This document shows, in pieces, positions 37,705 through 44,281 of a stretch of DNA of 64,000 bases (the stretch's first letter is position 1; each line of letters starts with the position of its first letter). The translations under genes and the position numbers were made by a program. The DNA comes from Marinilongibacter aquaticus. Lineage in GTDB: Bacteria; Bacteroidota; Bacteroidia; Cytophagales; Spirosomataceae. The DNA lies in the NCBI RefSeq assembly GCF_020149935.1, contig NZ_CP083757.1, positions 496,001 through 560,000 on the forward strand, written 5' to 3'. The notes beneath the pieces were generated by a model. It did no database searches. It had not been told where the DNA came from and was given only the letters and a program-made list of their open reading frames with translations.

Positions 37705-37842
37705 TTTGCATAACATTTTGTATATTCCATAGGGGTTTCAGCGGTTTTCGGGCATTGCAGCTATTATCAAATTAAGGTGTAACGGTCGACAGTGACGCTC
37801 TCCGAAATCCCCTACGTAACATACAATTTTCCGTTATGTGGG
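37705..37842 (+). repeat. attC-like site ending cassette 3
   Basis: The left core TTTGCATAAC (37705-37714) is exactly complementary to GTTATGCAAA at this cassette's start (34586-34595), 3.1 kb away. TAGGGG (37730-37735) pairs with CCCCTA (37809-37814). The boundary follows G37833 in CCGTTATGTGGG. This site has the clearest long-distance match in the array. Confidence 0.82.
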
Positions 37843-37856
37843 ATTTGAATAGACGA

Positions 37857-37888
37857 TTTGATAGATTTACCAATTTTTGGTACATTTG
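37857..37888 (+). promoter_or_regulatory. Promoter of the ParD/ParE cassette
   Basis: TTTG at 37857-37860, a 20-base spacer and TACATTTG at 37881-37888 form a complete Bacteroidota promoter. It lies 15 bases before the antitoxin ATG and begins 23 bases inside the cassette, so the pair is expressed independently of array position. Confidence 0.75.
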
Positions 37889-37903
37889 AAAAAATCGTTT
37901 ATT

Positions 37904-38152
37904 ATGAAGAATACATCTGTTTCCTTAGGTTCATATTTTGATCATTTTATAAAGAAATGTATTTCTGAAGGTCGATATAAAAATGTTAGTGAGGTTATCC
38001 GTGCCGGTTTAAGACTTCTCGAAAATGAAGAAAATAAAACCGAAGCTTTAAGAAAAGCCATTCAAGAAGGAATTGATAGCGGAATTGTTGAAGATTTTGA
38101 CCCAAAATCACATCTTCAAGAATTAAAAAGAAAACATCAAGTAAATGGCTAA
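37904..38152 (+). CDS. ParD-like ribbon-helix-helix antitoxin
   Basis: The 82-residue protein shows the ParD/CC2985 pattern: MKNTSVSLGSYFDHFIKKCI, then YKNVSEVIRAGLRLLENEE. The first half is a ribbon-helix-helix DNA-binding fold and the acidic tail would wrap the toxin. ParD antitoxins repress their own operon together with the toxin. The ATG at 37904 is preferred because 15 bases upstream lies the -7 element, inside a longer frame. Its end overlaps the toxin start by eight bases, consistent with translational coupling. Confidence 0.88.
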   Translation: MKNTSVSLGSYFDHFIKKCISEGRYKNVSEVIRAGLRLLENEENKTEALRKAIQEGIDSGIVEDFDPKSHLQELKRKHQVNG

Positions 38153-38444
38153 ATTCTTTCTAACTGAAAGGGCCATTGATGATCTATCCAAGATTTGGGA
38201 ATATACAATTGAAACATGGTCTGAAAGACAAGCTGATATTTATTACAATTCGTTGATTTCAGATTGTGGCGAAATAGCCAAAAATCCCGAAATAGGAAAG
38301 AAATATACATCAGTACGCTCCGATTTATTGGGTTTACAATCCTCAAAGCACATCATTTTCTATAGAGTTCTCTCTAAAAATCAAATTGAGATCACAAGAA
38401 TCCTCCATCAAAGAATGGATCTTAAGAATCGTATGACTGAATAA
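38145..38444 (+). CDS. ParE-like toxin
   Basis: The 99-residue product has the ParE/RelE fold features: LTERAIDDLSKIWEYTIETW at the N-terminus, GKKYTSVRSDLLGLQSSKHI in the middle, and ITRILHQRMDLKNR at the end. ParE toxins poison DNA gyrase, in contrast to the mRNA-cleaving RelE branch. It is paired with the ParD-like gene, overlapping it by eight bases, and its stop lies directly before the attC-like site. The pair would stabilise the array against loss. Confidence 0.88.
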   Translation: MAKFFLTERAIDDLSKIWEYTIETWSERQADIYYNSLISDCGEIAKNPEIGKKYTSVRSDLLGLQSSKHIIFYRVLSKNQIEITRILHQRMDLKNRMTE

Positions 38445-38445
38445 A

Positions 38446-38567
38446 CCCTACATAACAACGCATAATTCACAGCCTTACTGAACCCTACTTAAAAAAAACA
38501 TAAAAACCAACTGACAAATCACGCCACTAAACCCAGGCCGATGTATTACGCGAGGCCGTTAGTGGCA
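38446..38567 (+). repeat. attC-like site ending cassette 4
   Basis: ACATAAC (38450-38456) is complementary to GTTATGT at the cassette start (37833-37839). The right part contains GATGTATTACGC and ends GGCCGTTAGTGGC, resembling the right arms of the other sites. An additional inverted repeat, GCCACTAAAC against GTTAGTGGC, lies within its right half. The truncated second recombinase begins directly after it. Confidence 0.65.
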
Positions 38568-38568
38568 A

Positions 38569-39174
38569 GCTTGAATACTTCCCCCCATTCTGCCCCTCAA
38601 ACAAATACTGCTTCGGAGAATACTCCTTAACATAATTCCTAAGCATGTTCAGAACATTTGGAGCAAGCATGGTATACCGGTCTTTCTTTCCTTTACCCTG
38701 ATGGATCCGAATCTGCATCCGGCCTGAATCGATGTCGCTGATCTTTAAAGCCAGAATTTCGCCTAGCCTTAACCCTGCCGAATAACAAAGCGTAAAGATC
38801 GCTTTATGTTTCAGATTAGTAAACGAATTTAAAAACCTTTGCACTTCCTTCAGCGACAGCACTTCCGGAACCGTAGAAGGTTTTTTCATTTTTATATTGA
38901 AGTCAAAATCGATGGACTCCTTTAATACTTCCTGATAAAGAAATCTTACAGAAGCCAGAAGTTGCTTCATCATTGAATATCCATAGTTCAACTCCTCTCT
39001 GGCGTATCTATAGAATTCTTCTAATACATCAGGAGTAACTTTCCTTATATCGTTTTCCTGAACAAATGATAAAAAAACACCCAAAGCACTAACATAAACT
39101 TCCACCGTACGGGGGCTATAGTTTTTAAGGATAAGCTTACTCTCGTACTTTGATATTAATTCATTTTTATTCAT
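38569..39174 (-). pseudogene. Integron-integrase-like tyrosine recombinase, copy 2 (3'-truncated)
   Basis: This copy keeps an intact N-terminal SAM-like core-binding domain (LILKNYSPRTVEVYVSALGV) and the first catalytic arginine in LCYSAGLRLGEILALKISDI. After the segment QYLFEGQNGGKYSS its homology to copy 1 ends, and the frame runs into the adjoining attC-like site for 13 more codons. The HxxR box and tyrosine nucleophile are lost, so it should be inactive. Joined to the C-terminus of copy 1 it gives a protein of about 285 residues. The gene is read away from its cassettes, as in integrons. Confidence 0.85.
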
Positions 39175-39254
39175 TTTACTCCTACATATAAAATAAATAA
39201 AACTTAAATATGAAACTGGGATAAAGTGAACTCAGTTCATTTTACTCTTTTGTT
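39175..39254 (+). other. attI-like leader, unit 2
   Basis: This leader matches that of unit 1 through TGAACTCAGTTCA (39227-39239) and CTCTTTTGTT. It diverges immediately after GTT (39252-39254), where the next cassette begins GGCGTG. Small indels relative to unit 1 show that the two copies are not a very recent duplication. Confidence 0.7.
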
Positions 39255-39278
39255 GGCGTGTATTTAAATAAACCAAGC

Positions 39279-39686
39279 ATGAAAAGAGAGAACGAAGTTT
39301 ATTGTCTGAGCAGAGGTTATAGCCCCTTTATTTATAAAAGTAAGACTGGGCTTACATATTGCTTTCCTGTTTCATCGGGGCATGCGGAGATGGAATTTGA
39401 GTTCGATATTTCAGAACAAGATTTAGACGTACTAAAGTCAAGCAACTTTAGATTTAAGGCTCTTTATTACATACTTTTCAATGAAGCTCAGTCAACTTTT
39501 GGAACTGGACATCCTAATCCACGGAGATATACCGCTGAAGAATTTGAGGATGCCAAAAATAAAGTATTGTATAAATCAGAACATGAGTTAAAGTTATATA
39601 TTGAGGAATTTTCGAAAGAAAAGAATATAGCGGAAGATTACTTTTACTTTCAAGCATTCTCAAAAAATGTGTTTCGACAATCATAA
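39279..39686 (+). CDS. Uncharacterised cassette protein (135 residues)
   Basis: The first cassette of unit 2 encodes a soluble protein beginning MKRENEVYCLSRGYSPFIYK and containing SGHAEMEFEFDISEQDLDVL and NPRRYTAEEFEDAKNKVLYK. The fold appears mixed alpha/beta; no catalytic motif, signal peptide or membrane helix is visible. The ATG at 39279 is chosen over a GTG at 39258 that overlaps the recombination core. I recognise no family. The gene fills its 490-base cassette almost completely, leaving no separate promoter, so it probably depends on transcription from the leader. Confidence 0.6.
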   Translation: MKRENEVYCLSRGYSPFIYKSKTGLTYCFPVSSGHAEMEFEFDISEQDLDVLKSSNFRFKALYYILFNEAQSTFGTGHPNPRRYTAEEFEDAKNKVLYKSEHELKLYIEEFSKEKNIAEDYFYFQAFSKNVFRQS

Positions 39687-39692
39687 AAAACG

Positions 39693-39750
39693 ACACGCCA
39701 ACAATGTATAAACGGCATTAAAACGACCGTTTATACTAACCGTTATCTTA
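39693..39750 (+). repeat. attC-like site ending cassette 1 of unit 2
   Basis: The left core ACACGCCAAC (39693-39702) is exactly complementary to GTTGGCGTGT at the cassette start (39252-39261). GTATAAACGG (39706-39715) pairs perfectly with CCGTTTATAC (39727-39736), leaving an 11-base loop. The right end is TAACCGTTATC. This short site of about 58 bases is close to the minimum attC length. Confidence 0.85.
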
Positions 39751-39754
39751 TATT

Positions 39755-40609
39755 TTGAAAATACAAATAGGGAACATATCATTCAATGTAGATCAATCTC
39801 ATTATGCTGAATTCTGGAACCACCTAAATTCTGGGAAATGGGAATCAGATACATTCGATATAATTGATGAATTCGTTTCCCATGATAGCTGTGTTATTGA
39901 TATGGGCTGCTGGATAGGGCCATTAAGCCTGTATATGGCTAAAAAAGGAGCAATAGTATATTCGATAGACCCCGATCCTGAGGCGTATAACTGGTTTATA
40001 AGAAACCTAAACCATAATACTGAGTTAAAAAGTAGAATTCATCCAAGAAACATTGCCATATCCAAGCACTCTGGTGAACAGATATTGTATGCCAGAGAGG
40101 GATATGGAAATTCTTCAACAAGCCTATTAAACAGAACTAGAGACCGGATCAGTAAAATTAGAGCCCAGACGTATAGTTTAAATGATTTTTTGGACATGAA
40201 CTCAATTAGCAAAATCGACTTTCTGAAAATTGATATCGAGGGAGGGGAATTTGCGATTTTAGATCAACTGGTAGAATTAAAAAGGAAAGAGACATATAGA
40301 ACCCTTTTCTTATCCATACACTATGATCATTTAAATGAAGCCGTCTACCAGAAAAAAATAAGATATAGATTACTTAGTCTATTTCTAATGAAACTTGAAA
40401 GAATTGCGAATATTCACTTTTTTAAAAAGGAACTTCAGTTCTATTTGAATGAACTTTGTAAGTTAACGGATGAGTTTGATTACATCTATTCACAGAACGG
40501 GAAACGATTACTTCCGGCAAAAGTAACAGCCAGTTACCTCTTGAATCGAAAAGTGGATTTACTTCTTTCGGATACAGAATGGAATAAAAATAAGATAACA
40601 AAAACCTAA
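39755..40609 (+). CDS. FkbM family SAM-dependent methyltransferase
   Basis: The 284-residue protein has the SAM motif CVIDMGCWIGPLSLYMAKKG near residue 50, VYSIDPDPEAYNWF (motif II) and the FkbM hallmark IDFLKIDIEGGEFAILD. FkbM enzymes methylate hydroxyl groups of sugars, polyketides or lipids; the substrate here is unknown. The likely start is a TTG 13 bases after the cassette boundary, since no ATG precedes the SAM motif. That makes the gene nearly leaderless. Its last codons overlap the attC-like site, so site and coding sequence have co-evolved. Confidence 0.82.
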   Translation: MKIQIGNISFNVDQSHYAEFWNHLNSGKWESDTFDIIDEFVSHDSCVIDMGCWIGPLSLYMAKKGAIVYSIDPDPEAYNWFIRNLNHNTELKSRIHPRNIAISKHSGEQILYAREGYGNSSTSLLNRTRDRISKIRAQTYSLNDFLDMNSISKIDFLKIDIEGGEFAILDQLVELKRKETYRTLFLSIHYDHLNEAVYQKKIRYRLLSLFLMKLERIANIHFFKKELQFYLNELCKLTDEFDYIYSQNGKRLLPAKVTASYLLNRKVDLLLSDTEWNKNKITKT

Positions 40610-40648
40610 GCCGCTTTGAACCACAGTTTAGCCGGAACGTTGTAGTGC
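40590..40648 (+). repeat. attC-like site ending cassette 2 of unit 2
   Basis: The left core ATAAGATAAC (40590-40599) is exactly complementary to GTTATCTTAT at the cassette start (39742-39751), and lies inside the last codons of the FkbM gene. The right end is GGAACGTTGTAGTGC, with the boundary after G40639. Inner arms are not obvious by eye. Confidence 0.72.
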
Positions 40649-40715
40649 ATTAAAGATCACAAATCTGAACCTTCTACAAAAAAACTGATTCTAAATTTTT
40701 TCAAAAAACAATTCG

Positions 40716-40739
40716 TAAATTTGTATCTAAATGGATACA
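40716..40739 (+). promoter_or_regulatory. Promoter and operator of the HigB/HigA-type cassette
   Basis: TAAATTTG (40716-40723) matches TAnnTTTG. TGTATC and GATACA (40722-40739) form an inverted repeat with a six-base spacer that overlaps the -7 element, ideally placed for autorepression by the toxin-antitoxin complex. Confidence 0.65.
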
Positions 40740-40745
40740 GCTTAA

Positions 40746-41045
40746 ATGTACTTTATTGAGAAAACAACAGAGTTTGACAAGTGGCTTAAAAAGCTAAAAG
40801 ACATTAGAGCAAAAGCCAAAATAATTTTCAGAATCCAAAAAATTGAATCTGACGAACATTTTGGTGATTGTAAACCTGTTGGAGACGGTATTCGTGAACT
40901 GAGAATAAATTACGCTAAAGGATACCGAGTTTACTTTAAAGAAAAAGGTGATAAAATCATCATTTTACTTGTTGGTGGAGATAAATCGACTCAACAAAAA
41001 GACATTGAAAAAGCGAAAGAAATCTGGGAAAAATTAAACAAATAA
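40746..41045 (+). CDS. RelE/HigB-type toxin (COG3657-like killer protein)
   Basis: The 99-residue protein matches the Gp49/COG3657 addiction-module toxins: FDKWLKKLKDIRAKAKIIFR at the N-terminus, DGIRELRINYAKGYRVYFKE in the core, and ILLVGGDKSTQQKDIEKAKE at the end. These relatives of RelE cleave mRNA at ribosomes. As is typical of HigBA-type modules, the toxin gene comes first and the antitoxin follows after five bases. The promoter/operator sits just upstream inside the cassette. Confidence 0.88.
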   Translation: MYFIEKTTEFDKWLKKLKDIRAKAKIIFRIQKIESDEHFGDCKPVGDGIRELRINYAKGYRVYFKEKGDKIIILLVGGDKSTQQKDIEKAKEIWEKLNK

Positions 41046-41050
41046 GAAAT

Positions 41051-41332
41051 ATGAAAACTTCAAAATTTGACATAGCAGATTATTTGGACAGCAAAGAAAT
41101 GATTGCAGAATATTTGAATACTGCTCTCGAAAATGGAAATAATCAAGACGTTATTAACGCCATTGGACACATTGCGAAAGCCATTGGAATGACTAAAATC
41201 TCTGAAGAAACAGGATTAAGCAGACCTAGTTTATACAAAGCATTGTCAGACGGAGCAAAACCTCAATTTGCCACAATTATGAAAGTTTTGAAAGCAATCG
41301 GTGGACAAATTCATATAAATCCGACAGCATAA
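41051..41332 (+). CDS. HigA-like helix-turn-helix antitoxin (COG3636 type)
   Basis: The 93-residue protein has the COG3636 pattern: FDIADYLDSKEMIAEYLNTA, then HIAKAIGMTKISEETGLSRP with a helix-turn-helix, followed by SLYKALSDGAKPQFATIMKV. It would neutralise the preceding toxin and bind the operator at 40722-40739. Five bases separate the genes. A degraded attC-like left arm follows eight bases after its stop. Confidence 0.88.
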   Translation: MKTSKFDIADYLDSKEMIAEYLNTALENGNNQDVINAIGHIAKAIGMTKISEETGLSRPSLYKALSDGAKPQFATIMKVLKAIGGQIHINPTA

Positions 41333-41339
41333 AAAAGCC

Positions 41340-41633
41340 AGCACATAACAATGGCTATAATTAATTGCTTGTTCTCGCCTACTTTTGAAAATCCTCGGAA
41401 TTTTCAGCTTGGTGTGTACTTGCAAAGTTTAGTGTTAAACCATGCAGCTAATCATAGCCGAGACCATTCAAAAGTATCGCTTCATGCTCCTCACTCGAGC
41501 CATCTGGGACTGATCCGAACAAGGGCTTTGAGCCATTGAAACCAATATCAAGCGAACATGAAATGACGACCCAACAAGCAATTGGGGCATTTGTACCTGC
41601 TGTGTCTCGTCCTGTTTCAAATTCCGACAAGAA
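41340..41633 (+). repeat. Decayed attC-like site and featureless spacer
   Basis: AGCACATAACAATGGCTAT starts like the left arms of the intact sites and partly matches the cassette start GTTGTAGTGC. ATAGCC near 41457 could pair with its GGCTAT, but no ACCGTT right core remains. The rest holds no convincing gene. A short open piece at about 41560-41637 (MTTQQAIGAF...) may be a fragment of a lost gene. Confidence 0.45.
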
Positions 41634-42608
41634 TTAGCCTTCCCAGTGTAAGATTATTTTCCCTATATGCTTGCTTTCTTCCATGCACTGTTGTGCCTGT
41701 ACCGCATTTTTATACGAAAACACTTTGTAAACAATAGGTTTAAATTTCCCGGCTTCAATTAAAGGCCAAACGTGAGTTTTTATTTCAGTCGCCAATCGCT
41801 TTTTATAGGTATAGTCTCTGCCCCGCAAGGTGCTTCCGCTTACGGTCAATCGCTTGATCATCAACTGCCACACATCCATTGTAACATGTTGCCCACCTTC
41901 TGCATTAATGTGCACCAACCGTCCGTCCTCTTTTAGGATGTTTAGGTTTTTCTGAAAATAAGGCCCGGCAATCATATCCAATATCACATCTACACCCTCA
42001 TCTTTCAAAATGGTCTCAAAATCTTGGGTTTTGTAGTCAATACACAAATCTGCTCCAAGCCCGTAGCAGAAGGCCGCTTTCTCTTGGTTGCCCACGGTGA
42101 CAATCACCCTGGCATCCAAGGCATTGGCTATTTGAATGGCCGTAACCCCAATACCACTGCTGCCGCCATGTACGAGCAAGCTTTCTTTCGGTTTTAGTTT
42201 TCCTCTTTCAAAAATGTTCGACCATACCGTAAAAACTGTTTCGGGCAAACTGGCAGCTTCTACAAAATTCAATCCGGCCGGTATGGGTAAACACTGGCCT
42301 TCTTTTACCGCAGCATATTGGGCATAGCCACCACCGGGCAGCAGAGCACAAACCCTATCCCCTTTTTTCCATTGTGTTACATTTGGGCCACAAGCTACGA
42401 CAACACCGGCTACCTCTAGGCCCGGAATTTGGTTGGTTGTATTGTTTGGAGCCGCATATTTACCTTGACGTTGCAATACATCGCTTCTATTGATTCCTGA
42501 AGCTTTTACTTCAATTAAAACTTCATCATTCGTCGCTGAAACGGTGGGCACTTCGGATAGTTGCAATACTTCTGCACTTCCAAACTCGCTAATGGTAATG
42601 GCTTTCAT
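41634..42608 (-). CDS. NAD(P)H:quinone oxidoreductase (zinc-independent MDR family)
   Basis: The 324-residue enzyme belongs to the quinone-oxidoreductase branch of medium-chain dehydrogenases. It starts MKAITISEFGSAEVLQLSEV and has IPGLEVAGVVVACGP, the NADPH-binding SLLVHGGSSGIGVTAIQIAN and GLEAGKFKPI-type C-terminal elements. Cysteine ligands of zinc alcohol dehydrogenases are absent, as expected for the PIG3/QOR branch. It reduces quinones or reactive carbonyls. It lies 12 bases after the unknown gene on the same strand and divergent from a LysR gene that likely controls both. Confidence 0.88.
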   Translation of the reverse strand: MKAITISEFGSAEVLQLSEVPTVSATNDEVLIEVKASGINRSDVLQRQGKYAAPNNTTNQIPGLEVAGVVVACGPNVTQWKKGDRVCALLPGGGYAQYAAVKEGQCLPIPAGLNFVEAASLPETVFTVWSNIFERGKLKPKESLLVHGGSSGIGVTAIQIANALDARVIVTVGNQEKAAFCYGLGADLCIDYKTQDFETILKDEGVDVILDMIAGPYFQKNLNILKEDGRLVHINAEGGQHVTMDVWQLMIKRLTVSGSTLRGRDYTYKKRLATEIKTHVWPLIEAGKFKPIVYKVFSYKNAVQAQQCMEESKHIGKIILHWEG

Positions 42609-42620
42609 AATCTTTGTTTT

Positions 42621-43178
42621 TTAAAAAGGTAAGTTATACGTTCCAAACAAGGCTTTATTTTCAATACTTTTTGCAAAAAGCGGAGTTTCTTCGTGGTTGT
42701 GGGCGTCAGAAGCATCTTGTCTAGCTTTGGCAGCTTGAGCCAAAGTGATGTTGTGCTCTTTCATAAATTCCAGAAACTCTGGCGTGGCAGTCGCGTGAAT
42801 GGTATTGGTGTATTTCGACGTGTTTTCGTCAATTTTCTCAGCCCTCAGCTCCCAAAGCACCTGAACTTTAGATCGGCCACTGGCGGTTATGGTATCCGAT
42901 ACCGAAAGCAATCTACAATAATCAGCTCTGTACACGGTGAACACATAATGTTGTACGACAAGAGCCGTACCCACATACTCTACGTTTATAGACATCGGCC
43001 TGCCTTCAAAATTAGACGTGATTCCCGCAGCAATGTGGTTTACGGAACAACGTTGGTATTCTGCATCGGGCAGTTTGAGCAACCAATCTGCAATGTTTAC
43101 TTTTTCTATTGGGGCATTAATAATGGCTGAAACAGCTGATGCCGACAATGCGTTTTCCGGTGTTTGTATAATTTCCAT
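42621..43178 (-). CDS. Uncharacterised protein paired with quinone oxidoreductase
   Basis: The 185-residue protein (MEIIQTPENALSASAVSAII...) has no signal peptide or membrane helix. Segments such as GRPMSINVEYVGTALVVQHY and KVQVLWELRAEKIDENTSKY suggest a START/SRPBCC-like or lipocalin-like beta fold that could bind a small hydrophobic ligand. The ATG at 43178 is chosen over an earlier start that reads into the divergent promoter. It is the first gene of a two-gene operon with the oxidoreductase, divergent from the LysR gene. I do not recognise the family. Confidence 0.6.
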   Translation of the reverse strand: MEIIQTPENALSASAVSAIINAPIEKVNIADWLLKLPDAEYQRCSVNHIAAGITSNFEGRPMSINVEYVGTALVVQHYVFTVYRADYCRLLSVSDTITASGRSKVQVLWELRAEKIDENTSKYTNTIHATATPEFLEFMKEHNITLAQAAKARQDASDAHNHEETPLFAKSIENKALFGTYNLPF

Positions 43179-43252
43179 TTTTCTCTTGTTTAAATCGTTT
43201 GTGCAAAGGTCCACCAAAAACCTTAATCGTAAAAATGGGATTTTTAGATTGT

Positions 43253-43287
43253 ATCAATCGATAATTTCGATTGATGGTGTATCTTTG
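43253..43287 (+). promoter_or_regulatory. LysR operator and promoter
   Basis: ATCAATCGA (43253-43261) and TCGATTGAT (43267-43275) form a perfect 9-bp inverted repeat. TATCTTTG (43280-43287) next to it is a perfect -7 element, 15 bases before the lysR start. The layout suits autorepression and control of the divergent operon. Confidence 0.65.
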
Positions 43288-43301
43288 AATAAAACAGTAT
43301 C

Positions 43302-44195
43302 ATGGAACTCAGGCAGTTAAAATATTTTGTTCGGGCCGCAAGCTTATTGAATTTCACCCATGCCGCAGATGATTTGTGCATTACCCAAAGCACCCTATCT
43401 CATCAAATAAAAGAGTTAGAAAACGCTGTAGGGGTTTTGTTGTTTGATAGAATTGGAAAGCGTGTGCGGCTTACCCAAGCGGGTGCCACTTTTCTGGTAC
43501 ATGCCAAAAGAACCCTTCGGCAGGCAGAAGAAAGCCAACAGGTTCTGGCAGATTTGAATAATTTGAAAACCGGTAAACTGGTAATTGGGGCAACTTATGG
43601 TTTAACCCAATTGCTTATCGAAACCATAAGCGATTTTAATGGCAGTTTCCCCAATGTGCAAATACAAATACAGTTTGGTACGACGGCTCAGTTATTGGCA
43701 CAATTACAGGCTTTTGAGATAGATTGTATGCTGTCTTTTATGCCTTTGTCTCAACAAAATAGTCAGTTGGCGGTAAGCAAATTGTTTTCGGCACATTTAT
43801 CATTGATTGTGCATGAGTCTCACTCATGGCGTGACTTAAAAAAAGTAAGCTTGCAAAACTTAGTCGGTTTGCCATTGGTATTACCTGCAGCGAGTTACAG
43901 CATTCGTAATTTTCTGGACGCACAATTGGCCAAAGAAGGAATAGCCCTTCATGCCAAAATAGAGATCAATGACATTCACAGTCTTTTGGAGCTTACCAAT
44001 ACAAAAAAGTGGAATACCATTTTAATGAGCACCTCTTTGTTCGATTTCAAAGAGCTTAAGGCTGTACCAATTGAAGGCAAAGATATGGTTAGGGTGGCGA
44101 CCTTAACTGTATCTTCAGAAATTTACCAGAAAAAGGCTTTAGAGGCATTTAGAGCAATTCTAGAACAAAAAAGCTCGGTATATTTAAATCATTAA
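43302..44195 (+). CDS. LysR family transcriptional regulator
   Basis: The 297-residue protein has the LysR winged helix-turn-helix at the N-terminus (ELRQLKYFVRAASLLNFTHA, then DLCITQSTLSHQIKELENAV) and a substrate-binding-like domain beginning KTGKLVIGATYGL near residue 90. Proteins of this family sense a small molecule and activate a divergent target. The divergent genes are the uncharacterised protein and the quinone oxidoreductase, making an oxidative or electrophile signal plausible. The operator lies in the 120-base spacer. Confidence 0.9.
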   Translation: MELRQLKYFVRAASLLNFTHAADDLCITQSTLSHQIKELENAVGVLLFDRIGKRVRLTQAGATFLVHAKRTLRQAEESQQVLADLNNLKTGKLVIGATYGLTQLLIETISDFNGSFPNVQIQIQFGTTAQLLAQLQAFEIDCMLSFMPLSQQNSQLAVSKLFSAHLSLIVHESHSWRDLKKVSLQNLVGLPLVLPAASYSIRNFLDAQLAKEGIALHAKIEINDIHSLLELTNTKKWNTILMSTSLFDFKELKAVPIEGKDMVRVATLTVSSEIYQKKALEAFRAILEQKSSVYLNH

Positions 44196-44281
44196 GCTGT
44201 ATAAAAATTGAGCCCCTGTACCCGAAGAATATTAAAATGAACGAAATGCCGTGCGAACACCACATGGATAAACCAAAGTAA

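Noticed and set aside
31256-39254. The two recombinase units as long direct repeats of a composite transposon
   Set aside because: There are no terminal inverted repeats, transposase genes or target-site duplications, and homology stops exactly at GTT as expected for a cassette boundary.
33807-40648. The palindromic repeats between cassette genes as ordinary terminators or a CRISPR array
   Set aside because: They vary in length and loop, have no T-run, and their outer cores match the starts of the respective cassettes; no regular spacers exist.
41351-41539. A 62-residue frame after the HigA-like gene
   Set aside because: It reads through the decayed attC-like site and has no protein-like features.
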